From contig CAUWAG010000003.1 in the NCBI GenBank assembly GCA_963556695.1, forward strand, positions 3,224,001 to 3,288,000: a stretch of 64,000 nt of DNA. Reading direction: 5' to 3'. The stretch comes from Anthostomella pinea. Lineage: Eukaryota > Ascomycota > Sordariomycetes > Xylariales > Xylariaceae. How positions within the stretch are numbered: the stretch's first letter is position 1; each line of letters opens with the position of its first letter. The position numbers and the translations under genes are program-made. Under the pieces are notes generated by a model. That model did not search any database. It saw nothing but the letters and a program-made list of their open reading frames with translations, and had not been told where the DNA came from. Below, in pieces: positions 43,554 through 53,549 of this stretch.

Positions 43554-44696
43554 TCACTCCGCAAGTTCAACCACCAACTTCGTACAGCTCACACCGTGGA
43601 GCAGCAAATCCAGGCCATCATTGATAGCCTCCACCCCCTTCCCCACAACCTTTGGTTCCGGACTCGGCCTGATAGTCCCCTTGGCCAGATTATCCCTCAG
43701 GTGCGTCCCGAGCCAATACTGGAACTGCCGCAGCCTTTCCTCTTCCACCATCGGCGGCATTACCATGATCGTCTCCACCCCGCTCACGACCTCGGCATCC
43801 GCAGGGACCGGGGGTGCCGACCCGATCTTCGCCGTCTCCATCTGCGCCCCTCCTTCCTGGTCTCCGACGAAAGTCTTGAGCACAGCCTGGCACAGCGCCA
43901 GCTGCCCGGTAGCCAGGAAGCAATGCCGGATCACGAGCCCGTCGCTCCGGGCCGCTGAGACAATGGCGTTCACTACTTGCGGGTCCTTGTAGTCGAACAC
44001 GCGGTCCGCGCCTAGTGAACCCACATAGCTCTTGTTCGCCGCTCCGGCCGTGGCATACACGGCCGCGAAGGCAGAGGTGGGGTCGTCGCGCAGCAATCGG
44101 GCCGTCTGTACACCCATTGTGCCCACGCTGGAGGAGGCGCCCCAGATCAAGAGTGCTTCTCTTTTTCCTATGTCACGAGAAGCAGCGCCTTCGCCCATCC
44201 GGGGGATCCCCATGGCATCCCACGCGCAGAGCGGCGTCTGGACGGCCGCGGGCAGGGTCGCCGCCTGGTTCCACGAGATAGAAACGCCGTTGTCGGGAAG
44301 GGGCACGGCATGCTGCCAGGGCACGAGGCACCGCTCCTGGAACGCGCCGTAGTCCGGATCGCAGGACCGCCAGACGGATGCGGCGTAGGCGGCGATGCGC
44401 GTGATGCCGGGTAGGAAGCGCGGGCCCGGACCATGATCGGTGGGAACGTCGTCGCCGACCTCGAGAACGAGGCCCGCGATGTCGAACCCGGTGATAGTGG
44501 GGTACGTGGGTATGAAGAGACCCGTGCTGCGCATGATGTGGTCGGCCGGGTTCAGAGCTACGGACTTGACGGCGATGAGAAGCTCGCCTGGGCCGGGCTT
44601 TGGGGCGAGCCGGGCTTGGACCTCGAAGGGTTGGCCTTTGGTCGGGAGGACGGCGGCGAGGTGGGTTGCCATTTGATGGAGTCTTGAGCTTGACAT
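43554..44696 (-). CDS. MDR-family NAD(P)H-dependent reductase (trans-enoyl-reductase-like), 380 aa
   Basis: ATG at 44696. N-terminal GroES-like domain: PKPGPGELLIAVKSVALNPA, ADH, and YPTITGFDIAGLVLEVGDDV. The zinc-binding GHE/GICGTD pattern of true alcohol dehydrogenases is absent, as in the zinc-free quinone/enoyl reductase branch. The nucleotide-binding fold has LLIWGASSSVGTMGVQTARL (GASSSVG) near residues 183-205, and SLGADRVFDYKDPQVV follows. This subfamily includes stand-alone enoyl reductases that serve polyketide synthases, but no PKS is present here, so substrate is unknown. It is divergent from the Zn2Cys6 regulator at 45089. Full length for the family (about 350-380 aa). Confidence 0.85.
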   Translation of the reverse strand: MSSSRLHQMATHLAAVLPTKGQPFEVQARLAPKPGPGELLIAVKSVALNPADHIMRSTGLFIPTYPTITGFDIAGLVLEVGDDVPTDHGPGPRFLPGITRIAAYAASVWRSCDPDYGAFQERCLVPWQHAVPLPDNGVSISWNQAATLPAAVQTPLCAWDAMGIPRMGEGAASRDIGKREALLIWGASSSVGTMGVQTARLLRDDPTSAFAAVYATAGAANKSYVGSLGADRVFDYKDPQVVNAIVSAARSDGLVIRHCFLATGQLALCQAVLKTFVGDQEGGAQMETAKIGSAPPVPADAEVVSGVETIMVMPPMVEEERLRQFQYWLGTHLRDNLAKGTIRPSPEPKVVGKGVEAINDGLDLLLHGVSCTKLVVELAE

Positions 44697-45088
44697 GAAG
44701 TTTCGGGATTTCTCAGACTGTCGAGGGACAGCCAGCCCTCCTCTTATAGAATCAGACCGTCATCCAGCTTCTCATTTTCTGGGATGTAGTGACGGCCCGT
44801 CTGATGCCATCGTGTGAAGATCGGTTATAGAGAGGGTTCAAGCTGGACTCTCAGCCAGTCAGAGACTTCTGCATCCGAGAGACAGCTAGCGTGGTTGGAT
44901 CTGATAGGGGTTTAGCGTGCTGCCAGGGCCCCACCTTGGTTGTTAATGCCCCGGTTGGTAATAGAAAAGGAGTAAAACGGACGAAGGAACGGACGAAGGA
45001 ACGGACGGACACCCAACGCCACTTCCGCATTCAGGAAACCTTCTCTTCGTCGGCAAGCTGCGCATACCATTGGGCAGTCAGCCCAAAA
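44697..45088. promoter_or_regulatory. Shared divergent promoter, reductase / Zn2Cys6 regulator
   Basis: 392 bp between head-to-head genes. It contains a direct repeat GGACGAAGGAAC / GGACGAAGGAACGGACGG (44980-45009), and CGG triplets appear on both strands. Zn2Cys6 proteins bind CGG repeats, so autoregulation and reductase control are plausible but not shown. Confidence 0.45.
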
Positions 45089-46436
45089 ATGGATTCAACA
45101 CGTTCACAGCAGGCTCGGGAGCGCAGGACTCTGCGGCGGTCGAGATTTGGCTGCCGAAATTGCAAGCTCAGGAAACTCAAGGTGCGTGGTCCCCGGCTCA
45201 GAAGTCACGTTCCCACTGAACTGGTCTCTCACTGAACAACGATGGTCCAGTGTGACGAGCTCAAACCACAGTGCAAGAAATGTACCTCCTTCGGGGTATC
45301 ATGCAACTTCATGTCCAGCCATATTCCCGACCTGCAGCCCGTCGTCCCCGGCCCAAGGAGGCCAACCGTGGTGGCACGAGGAAATGCAAAGCCTCAGCTT
45401 CAACCCCCCGTCACCAGCGCTGTGTGGACATCCGACGAAGCCGCATCCTACCAGTTGAACGCAAAGTGTCAAGACTTCGTCACCCGCTATCTTGGGCGAA
45501 GTCTCGTTGCCGCAGATAACCCTCAAATGACTCATATCAATCGCAGACTCCTGAAACTAGCCTTCGCCGTGAGTGTTATTCTATCTAATGTGTCTCCGTC
45601 AGACACACTTGACGGGCCTGGGATTGTTAAAATAACCATGCTCCCAGTACCCTTTCCTAATGCATGCCTCTCTGGCTGTGGCGCTTACATACGACCGCCA
45701 TCTAAACACCACCTCAGGCTCCCGTCGGAGTCTAGAAATGTGCTACCACTGGTCCCAGGGCACAGTTCTCCTCAACAGGCGGCTGAGGGAGCCGATAGAG
45801 ACAAAAGACAAGGACCCGATCTGGGCCACCGCGGCCGCTCTAGCCATCCTGACCTTCTCGTCCCCGGACGCATCCACGCCAGAGGAATCGTGGCCCCTGA
45901 GGACCTCCGACCACTCCGATCTGGACTGGGTCCGCATGGCCGAGGGCAAAATGGCACTGTGGAGTACCCTGAACCCGCTACGACCGGACAGCCTCTTCAC
46001 CGTCATGGCACCGGCATATGCGCTCATGAACACGCCCTTCCCAGTGGTCGGCATCGACGGCATACCACGGCCCCTGGCCGCCGTGTGCGACCTCGACGCC
46101 GCGTCCACGGCGGACAGCAGTCCGTACTTCTGCGCCGCTCATGCTGTGTCTGGGATTCTAAACCTCTCGGACAGCGCGATCTCGACGGGTCATACGCAGA
46201 TCTTCCAGCGCGTAATCTATGGCCGGTTCGAATGTCTGCTCCGCGAGAGGGACCCGGTGGCGCTGTTGTTGCTGCATCTGTGGTACCGCAAGGCGAGTCG
46301 TGGGATTTGGTGGATTGAGCTGAGGGCTAGGGTCGAGTGTCCTTCGATTTGCTCGTACCTAAGGATGTATCATGGGGGGAATGGGGCGGTGCTGGCGTTT
46401 CTTCCGGGAGGTGGTCTTGCTGGAAGATGGGGATAG
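45089..46436 (+). CDS. Zn2Cys6 transcription factor, 399 aa
   Basis: Exons 45089-45181, 45251-45568, 45648-46436, all junctions canonical and in phase. The binuclear cluster is split by intron 1: C22-x2-C25-x6-C32-x6-C39-x2-C42-x6-C49 (FGCRNCKLRKLK / CDELKPQCKKC), preceded by a basic arm RRTLRRSRF. The middle region after intron 2 begins YPFLMHASLAVALTYDRHLN, the hallmark of the fungal-specific regulatory domain of small Zn2Cys6 factors, and ends WWIELRARVECPSICSYLRM. Single-domain regulators of this size often control an adjacent gene or cluster. Here the obvious candidate is the divergent reductase 392 bp away (inference). Confidence 0.88.
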
Positions 46437-47410
46437 ACGGTGGACAGGCGCCGAGTAAATGGACCCTTCATGGTTTGATCGGATCCGTCAATGTCGTCAT
46501 GACGGGCCAGCTCCGGCCCTCCCGGGATCCAAAAGCCGACCGGGACTAAAAGACCGGTTCATTGGCCGGCAATGCAGCCCAACAGTCGACTCGTCCCTTC
46601 AAGCCATTCAAGGCGGCATTCCCGACCGAATACCACACCTAAAGTGGTACGCGGTGACGCTTACTGGGATAGCGTCCGCGGATATATTCTCAGCTGCTCG
46701 ACAATTTGTCATAGTATTCAGCTACAGCACCGCAGAAGGGAGATCAATTTCTGCTCCCCACCGCGTGGATGAGGCCTCCGGGTTGGTACAAGTATGCATT
46801 GCGAATCTGACGACCTCGTTCACAGACCGGCGTGCAAGAGCCTTTCAGCCTTCATGACAGGTTCGCAACGAGAACGAGATCAGGGGGCTCATTTACATAT
46901 GCTAAGATGCGCCCAGGTAACCGTGCTGACAGTCAACTTAAGGTACATGTTTGCATTCACTCGGGATATTTGTCAACCATTGCAAGCCTATGATTCGCCC
47001 ACGATTGCTGCGCCCAGCTGAGGAGATGACATCGCGCCAATTCCGGGCTGCCAAGGGCACACCATGATCTTTGTCGCGTTGTGTCAATCCTATGGAATGC
47101 CGTCAGGAATTCAATTACCTATATGTGACACGCCCAATGCGAAACTATGCGAACCTATGCGAGATGGTGTCGCATAAGGCACCAAGTCGTGCAGCGCAGG
47201 AACTTACGCTCAAATGCCATATTCCCAGCGGCAGCACTGCCTCCTCGGCTGTAGGAAAAAGATATAAACACATCTGAGGCCGGTCATGCAAGGCTTCTTC
47301 ATCTAGTACTCGTCAAGCAAGCAGTCTATTCCTCATCTTCGACACCCTTTTCTGTTCACCACTCACTTGACTCCCCTCCATCTCTCAGCCTTGAATAGCG
47401 TCTCTCGAAT
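46437..47410. other. Intergenic, about 1 kb
   Basis: Plus-strand frame at 46459-46857 lacks features of a gene. It ends in the promoter of the SYLF gene, with a TATA-like gatataaac about 145 bp upstream of the ATG and a C/T-rich leader. Confidence 0.4.
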
Positions 47411-48231
47411 ATGTCATTCCTACCGAGCAGCCTCGACAAGGAGTGCGACAGGGCAGCACGGATTCTGAAGAGCTTCACCGGTACGTAATCCGGTAGTAAG
47501 CCCCCAAAACTTAAGCAGAACCTCACTCATCAGCACCAGGCGTCTCTGGCACACCCACGTCTGCCGGGAAGGGCAAAGCCAAGATCCCCACGACCGTCAT
47601 CGCCAACGCCAAGGGCCTCGCCATCTTCACAGGCTTCCGCGCGGGGATGTGGCTGTCCGGCGCCGGCGGGTCCGGCATCGTGGTGGCGCGCCTGCCCGAC
47701 GGCACGTGGTCGCCGCCGTCGGGCTTCACGGTGCGCTCGGGCGGCATGGGCATCGTGTTCGGCGTCGACGTCTACGACTGCGTGTGCGTGCTCAACACCC
47801 CGGCGGCCGTCGAGGCCTACACGCGGCCCCGCCTGGCCATCGGCAGCGAGGTCACGGCCGCGGCCGGGCCGCTCAACGCCAAAATGGACGCCGTCAGCGA
47901 CGTCAAGCCGGTGTGGACCTACACCAAGTCGCGTGGCATTTGGGGTGGGGTCACGCTGGATGGCACGGCGATTAGTGTGCGGCCGGATGCGAATGCGGAG
48001 TTTTATGGCGAGCCTAAGATCAGCATCGAGCGTATTCTGAGGGGCGATGTTCCGGCTGCTGCGCCGGCTGCTGCGGCCGGGAAGACGAAGGTCGTTATGT
48101 GGCCCGCGGGCGCGAAAAAGCTTACGGAGGTTCTTAAGGCATCCGAGGGCAAGGTCGCTGATGTGAGTGTGATGGGTGCGCTTGGTGACGAGCCGACGGC
48201 TGGTGATCTGGGGGTTGTTCCGGACTCGTAG
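47411..48231 (+). CDS. SYLF-domain (Ysc84-like) protein, 255 aa
   Basis: Exons 47411-47480 and 47534-48231, intron GTACGT...CATCAG. Start MSFLPSSLDKECDRAARILK followed by SFTG and, after the intron, IANAKGLAIFTGFRAGMWLS, GAGGSGIVVARLPDGTWSPP, VFGVDVYDCVCVLNTPAAVE and TYTKSRGIWGGVTLDGTAIS, the order of the SYLF lipid-binding domain of Ysc84/SH3YL1 proteins. Unlike Ysc84 there is no C-terminal SH3 domain. The tail is Ala-rich then KKLTEVLKASEGKVADV. The SYLF domain binds phosphoinositides and links membranes to actin at endocytic sites in yeast. Role here by family only. Confidence 0.88.
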
Positions 48232-48830
48232 AGTGGTGACGCTGCGGATCATGGGGGTCTGAAAGCGAGTGCTCAGGTTCGGTCGTGGGACAGGCTGATG
48301 GCGAGGCGCATCTCATACAGGGCTCCCATGGGGAGATGACTGCGACGGTCGGGGGTAACGGGTTTCCTTGATATACCACCGTCGCACGACAATTCGATAA
48401 TCAGTTCACGTTTCTTCGACCGAATCACGAATTATGTGACTGATTAGGGATCATGAATTCGGGATAACATGCCTCGGCCCGTTTCGGCCGACTGGTTGGT
48501 ATGCGATTACCAATAACCCGGAAGACATCCATACATGCAGCTGAGTCCGAACCGCAATTTTGGGGTTGCCGATTGCGGATAGCTGAACAATGCCAACAGG
48601 CCGACCTAATACTCTGCAAGGGGTAGCACACCATAATATCCCTTGCAGAGTACGCCCAACATGACATACGAAAGACTACATGTATAGGTAAATCTGTCAT
48701 GGCAGACCGCCGGGCAGAACACTAAATTGCTCACCTCTGCGTCACCAACCCGATCCCCACGTTTCCCAACCAAACCCTTCAGCTGTTCCCTCGCAACCAA
48801 CCTTCTCCTACTCGAAGCAAACACATCACA
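48232..48830. other. Intergenic
   Basis: Contains a near-repeat of CTCTGCAAGGG / CCCTTGCAGAG (48611-48653), an inverted pair of about 11 bp. No gene recognised. Confidence 0.4.
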
Positions 48831-49307
48831 ATGGCACTAAGCGACGATCTCCACCATAAGCTAGACGCCCTATACGCGCACTGGCAAGCCCTCACCCCGG
48901 ACTCGCCCGAAGACGACTTCGCCGCATTCGCGTCCTTCTTCGACGAGAACTGCACCGCCTGGCTCCTCAGCATGCGCGATTTCGACACGCCCAGCATCGG
49001 CCGCGCAGGTGTCATCACCGGCATCAAGGCGGCGCTGAAGGACTCGCAGATACGGGAGCGTCGCGTTATCGATCGCTCGTCCACCGGGCGCAAGGTCTTC
49101 TGTGAGACGTCTAATGTCTTGACTGTGTACGGCAAGATCGTGGATCCGTTCCCGGAGACGACGGTGGCGGTTTTTGGGGAGGGCGGTTTGGTGCTGGATT
49201 TCAAGATTTATTCTTGTCGGAGTAAGGTTGTGGCGCTAGTGCAGGATGCTACGGGCGCGGGGCCGTATAAGCGGGCTGAGGTTGAGGTGGCGTGTCACTG
49301 TGAATGA
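48831..49307 (+). CDS. NTF2-like/SnoaL-fold hypothetical protein, 158 aa
   Basis: ATG at 48831, single exon. Sequence MALSDDLHHKLDALYAHWQA, then FAAFASFFDENCTAWLLSMR, IGRAGVITGIKAALKDSQIR, ERRVIDRSSTGRKVFCETSN, VLTVYGKIVDPFPETTVAVF and VLDFKIYSCRSKVVAL. This is a helix, a loop with G-x2-GV/I, then four beta strands, the pattern of the NTF2-like superfamily (small ligand-binding or isomerase folds). The assignment is from the fold pattern only. No catalytic residues identified. No signal peptide. Confidence 0.6.
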   Translation: MALSDDLHHKLDALYAHWQALTPDSPEDDFAAFASFFDENCTAWLLSMRDFDTPSIGRAGVITGIKAALKDSQIRERRVIDRSSTGRKVFCETSNVLTVYGKIVDPFPETTVAVFGEGGLVLDFKIYSCRSKVVALVQDATGAGPYKRAEVEVACHCE

Positions 49308-49673
49308 GGAAGGCGATGTGACACATGGGAAACAGGGTGGGAGATGCAGTTGGTAGAGAATGGTTATGTTCACTATCTTGGGTATCCATGGTGGGTGTTC
49401 ACGGAGGAGCTGGGACTGTAAATGCCGAATTACATCCAGTATCTAGCCCGAAACCCTTCCCTAATCAACATAATCTGATCTAGGCAGTGACCCGCATCCC
49501 TATCCTTCTCAAGCACCGAGAACTAAGGTGTACCAACCTGATGTTCCGTTCGCGGAGGTGAGAGATGAGAGCATCAAGAAAGACCTGGATGGGCTTCTCA
49601 ATTAGCATCACATCCACAACAAGCTTCCACCAAGATCTCGTCCCGAAGACGTGAAAGTAATTCACTTACCACA
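49308..49673. other. Intergenic
   Basis: 3' flanks of two convergent genes. Nothing recognised. Confidence 0.4.
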
Positions 49674-50010
49674 CTACTTGACGTTAACATTCGTAGTCTC
49701 GCTGTAGTTTCCGACAACAACCGCAGCGTGTCCCTCCGCCGGCTTGATGACCACAGCGGGCTGGCTGCCCTTCTCGCAGCAGGAGCCCGCGAAGAAGCAG
49801 CCGTGCTCTTCGGTGTCACTGTGGTGCTTGGGGCAGCAGTTGAACAGGCAGTTGGAGCGGTTGCACACAGGAGACACCGGGGCCGTGGGGGCCGTGGGGG
49901 CCGTGGCTGAGGGGAGTGGGCACTGCGCTGGAGGTGTTCGTGGTGGGGATGACGAAGCCGGCGGCTGTGGCGGCCAGGAAGCTGGCGATGATGGATGTGG
50001 AGGACAGCAT
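49674..50010 (-). pseudogene. Small secreted Cys-rich protein with a frameshift
   Basis: ATG at 50010 begins a clear signal peptide (MLSSTSIIASFLAATAAGFV) and a Ser/Thr/Pro linker with repeats GPHGPHGP. In the following base pairs the frame changes: the frame that stays open to TAG at 49674 encodes CNRSNCLFNCCPKHH, GCFFAGSCCEKG and ends NYSETTNVNVK. The switch falls in the repeated CCCCCACGG units (about 49875-49890), where loss of one C would join both halves into a protein of about 111 aa with eight cysteines, two as adjacent pairs. No intron with GT/AG fits. Either a slippage frameshift allele or a sequence error. A secreted effector-like role is inference. Confidence 0.55.
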
Positions 50011-50670
50011 TTTGGCGCTGGTTAGGTGAGGCTGGTGGTGCGTAGCGGGTTGTTGGTCTGTGTTGGTGGAATCGTTGGTGTAGGGATGGTACAGAATTCG
50101 GGTGAATGAGTTGTGGTTAGAAAAGTTGCAAGGGGGTTGTTAGTCACAAATATGTAGAAATATCATCCCCCAATGGCGTTGAGGTTGAGAGAAAAGAAGA
50201 ATAGGGTTCAGCCATGAGCCTTTAAAAAAACTCGTCAACAGGCTCAAGGTTGCGGCGGAGGCTGAATTGATTTCAAGACTGATGCCATCTCTCAATTTGC
50301 TGGGTTGGGAACATGAATTCAACTGACCAATACAAAATTCTCATATAGTCATTGTTAAAGAAGACAAGACCCCAGGACACTATTCTCTTTCCGATGTGGT
50401 GTTTTTGTTACGCATCATTCAGCTCGAATGGGGCAATAGGGGCTGAATCAAAATCACACTCGCTTAGATCGCACGCGTTCAAGCCCTCAACTGTACATCC
50501 TTTACGCAATGCGCCCAAATATAATGCTTCGAATATTCCAGGTCGTATACAAGTCTCCATATGCGCCATGCGGCTCAAAGCGCTGAAAATCTATTGACGT
50601 GTCTTGATTGGGTAACCTGCGTTTCTCACTTTGTTGAACAGTCTGTTGTTGAATTTGTCGGACAATGCCA
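50011..50670. other. Intergenic
   Basis: Promoter side of the secreted-protein gene, then AT-rich sequence up to MITE copy B. No gene recognised. Confidence 0.4.
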
Positions 50671-50882
50671 CAATCGCCCCCCATAACTCTCCGTCCGGCA
50701 TGTCTCTGTCCATTCTTGCATATCAATGCTATATTCATTTCAATGGAATAAGCCCTCTGGAATAAGCAGGTCCGATTCGGCAATCCATCGGGGATGGTTA
50801 TTCCAGAGTGCTCATTCCATTTACAATAAAGATACCCCATGCCTGCTGAACGAGGGCTACGGAGACTTTTGGGTGTTCAGTG
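50671..50882. mobile_element. MITE copy B (inverted relative to copy A)
   Basis: 212 bp. The right end reversed reads CACTGAACACCCAAAAGTCT, followed on the genome by TA (50883-50884). The left end reads CAATCGCCCCCCATAACTCT, preceded by CA where TA is expected (one change). It shares the GGAATAAG/CTTATTCC internal pairs with copies A and C. Confidence 0.75.
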
Positions 50883-51344
50883 TACCATTACTCGAGACAA
50901 GTATGCGGAGGTTAAGGATAGTCAGGTAAGTGTCCCATGATTATCAAAAGTAATGATGAGTGATCCCTAATGTCAGAGGAAATGGTGTCCCCCTTGCCCA
51001 CATCTACTCTAGTTTGGATTGTGCCTCCAACCTGGCGAATGGGAAGCTCGAGGCTCTACAGTGGTTAACCGCGTATTAGCGCACAATCAAAAATCATTGA
51101 GTGGCGTTGATAGAGTTTGCAAGCGGCTGGGCCGATGATTTTGCTATCAGTTTTCTTACTCGAGAACGCTCGTTGTAGCAGCTTCTCATCCGGCCCCGCG
51201 ACTGATTCGAATACCGGGCCACCATATTTTGCGATTATCTCTTACATGGCTTCGGCGGCCCACTGTCCGCTATTAGGCTGTGAAAGACAATTGGTAGGAT
51301 CTCGTACTCGGGGGAAAAACCTACGACAAGCCAGGGTGAGAGAC
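50883..51344. other. Intergenic
   Basis: The plus frame of the DEDDh relic extends back to 51117 without an ATG or recognisable sequence. Nothing else seen. Confidence 0.4.
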
Positions 51345-52279
51345 TACCTCTACTATGCCACGAAAATCTGGTTGACTCTTACGCTGAAGTCTGACGAGTC
51401 GAGCTTGCTGGACGTGGCAAAGCAGTTCGACTTCATTTCACCCGTCCGTATGGAGCCTGGCACGCGGCAAGGCGAACCGACACATCTCGAATCTCCCAAG
51501 CAAGGCGGGCTGAAGCTACTGGAGCGCCTTCTAGGCCTACGAAATGACAACATAGTGTCCACCGATGCCGTCTTTGTGTCTCTTGATCTTGAGGTAGACG
51601 CAGATCGACAGAAATTACACCTATTGACCGAGGAGCCGGTCGTTAGACAACTAGGTTTCGCGAGTCTGGACACGCGAGATATTCACGCCTCATCCTTGCA
51701 TCAGCATAATCTGAGGAGCTTGATATCAGCTCAGATGTTTCAGACTACCCCTAAGCCATAAGCGAAGCGGACGACGGCCACTCGCGCGACGAGACGGCTA
51801 GAGCGCAAATGTGTCTTTGCGCACACGCAGGTAATATCTCGGAAAACCCTACCGACTATTATTAGTCAAAATCTCCGAATCAAAGACGATACGCACGATA
51901 GCACAAAAGGCAGGTGCGCTCTACGAGACATCTGTCTGGTCGGGCATTCGGTGCGTGCGAGAAGGCCTGAAGATTCTAGGCCTCCTCGGCTTGGACACAT
52001 TCGACATCGCGCCCATCATAGCGATCATTAACACACATACAGTATCGCGATTCGTTCTTCCACCATACTCACCGAACCTCCCCCCCCCCCCCCCCCCCCC
52101 CCCCCCCAAGCCAGGGCTTCGGCTTGGTAGCTGTGCTTGCTGAGCTTGGCTGTCGTCCAGACCCATTTGAGTTCCACAACGCCGGGAATGACGCGATCTA
52201 CACGCTATATGCGATGCTACTCCTAGCCATCAAGCATGCAACGAGTCGCAAGCTCAGCTCATTCTTAAAGAGTCAATGA
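51345..52279 (+). pseudogene. GFD2-like DEDDh exonuclease-fold relic
   Basis: Order and motifs match the fungal Gfd2/YDR514C-type family. Exo I site is VFVSLDLEVD (DxE). Then come CVFAHTQVISRKTLPTIIS, DICLVGHSVR, a frame change, REGLKILGLLGLD, IINTHTVSRFVLPPYSPNL, and after a poly-C tract FGLVAVLAELGCRPDPFEF plus HNAGNDAIYTLYAML (exo III HxxxxD). Damage: TAA at 51759-51761, a frameshift near 51950, a further shift in the 28-nt C run (52080-52107), and likely active-site losses (REG where RED, INTH where IDTH is expected). No functional product is possible in the given sequence. Confidence 0.65.
52080..52107 (+). repeat. Poly-C homopolymer, 28 nt, in a former exon
   Basis: Uninterrupted run of 28 C. 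Upstream frame reads ...SPNL then polyproline, while the conserved downstream sequence (GFGLVAVLAELGC) is in another frame. 27 C follow the CTC codon, and 26 or 29 would restore frame. Confidence 0.9.
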
Positions 52280-52822
52280 ATTTGGCATGCATCAAGCAGG
52301 CGGTGGAAAGGGCGCTGGAACTGGGTCTGTCGGAAAGACTCTTACACGCCCGGGAGATGCCCTCAGGACGTCCTGCCATGCTCGGTGCAGGATTGCGAGA
52401 GATAGCTTCGGCGCTGTGGTCACCAGACTCATGAGACAATGCTGTTGTTCCAACGCTACTCAAGAGAAGAAAGAGCCGACAGCACAGTGTAGTTTGACTC
52501 GAGTACCCCCCTCAACAGGAGCTTTGTCGAGCGTTTGCCCGCACCCACGAGCTCACCCAAGACAATTCCTTTCTTGTAAGTTACCAGGTCAAAGACTTGG
52601 GTCGAACCGGAAAAAAACAAAAGCATTGTATCCCGTAACACGGGCGTGAGCTGGAGGAGCGGTCGTTACCAACGCGTGCCTATATAGACCCCGGACGGGA
52701 CCTCGTAGATATGTCTCTTTTATTCTATTCCACCATCCATCACAACCAATCAGCCAACCAGCCAACCTCAAAACCCAACACCACACAAACAAACACATAA
52801 CCTCCCAAACAAGCTCTTAGGT
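52280..52822. other. Intergenic / promoter
   Basis: No gene recognised. Upstream of the next ORF a TATA-like CCTATATAGACC lies at about 52679-52690, with an A/C-rich leader with CCAACCAGCC repeats following. Confidence 0.4.
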
Positions 52823-53260
52823 ATGTCTACCACCCAATCCCCCGAAATGCAGCACCAAGCCACCGAAATGCAGAACCTCGAAGAAATCGCCAACCACCTG
52901 CACACAGCCCTAGTCCCCCTCTGCGCCTCCTTCTGCCAGACCCACGCCGCCCGCACCGGCACCAGCACCAACGCTCAGGAGCTGCGCGCCGAGCACACCT
53001 GGCTGACCCAGTTAATCCTACACGAGGTGATCTTCGCGGCCTTTTCGTTTTCCGGCGACGAAGCGGTACGCGAGCAGCGGAAGGAGCTGGTTGCGTCGGC
53101 GCAGGCGCTGCTGGCTTATCTAGATACGAAGCTGCCTACTGCGGCGCTTGCCGCTGACGAGGAGGCGAAGGAGGTAGCGAGGAAGGCGACGGAGACTTGG
53201 GGCTGGATTGATGGGTGGGTTATGCCGCCTACGCCTGGGGAGTGGCCGGTTGAGAAGTAA
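52823..53260 (+). CDS. Hypothetical helical protein, 145 aa
   Basis: ATG at 52823 following an A/C-rich leader typical of expressed fungal genes. Mostly alpha-helical by composition: MQNLEEIANHLHTALVPLCA, ELRAEHTWLTQLILHEVIFA, VREQRKELVASAQALLAYLD, then acidic EEAKEVARKATETWGWIDGW and a Pro-rich end MPPTPGEWPVEK. No signal peptide, no transmembrane segment, no recognised family. It resembles small fungal proteins of unknown function that share the WGWIDGW-like end, but I cannot name one. Confidence 0.6.
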   Translation: MSTTQSPEMQHQATEMQNLEEIANHLHTALVPLCASFCQTHAARTGTSTNAQELRAEHTWLTQLILHEVIFAAFSFSGDEAVREQRKELVASAQALLAYLDTKLPTAALAADEEAKEVARKATETWGWIDGWVMPPTPGEWPVEK

Positions 53261-53549
53261 GATTGTTGTGAGGCTCTGATATGATGTAGAGAGTTTTGTC
53301 ACGCAATGTAAGTTAGTAAGTACAATCTTCTGTGTCATTAACCTGTTTTGGTAGTTCTCATGTAAACGTCTATCATGTATCTTCGTCTTCTCGTCTATCG
53401 TGTATCTCCGTCTTTCTCGGCTATCATCTATCATCTAGACCAAGTCTATGATGCTTGTTCGTCTATCGTCTATGGTCGGGTGTCGAACACAACCGAACCT
53501 CTTTCTTTACAATGCCCCTCTAGACCTGTAAAGACCGTGTCTACCACCT

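Noticed and set aside
52079..52143. Polyproline protein end (SPNL-PPPPPPPPP-KPGL)
   Set aside because: Product of reading the 28-nt C run out of frame. The conserved sequence continues in another frame after the run.
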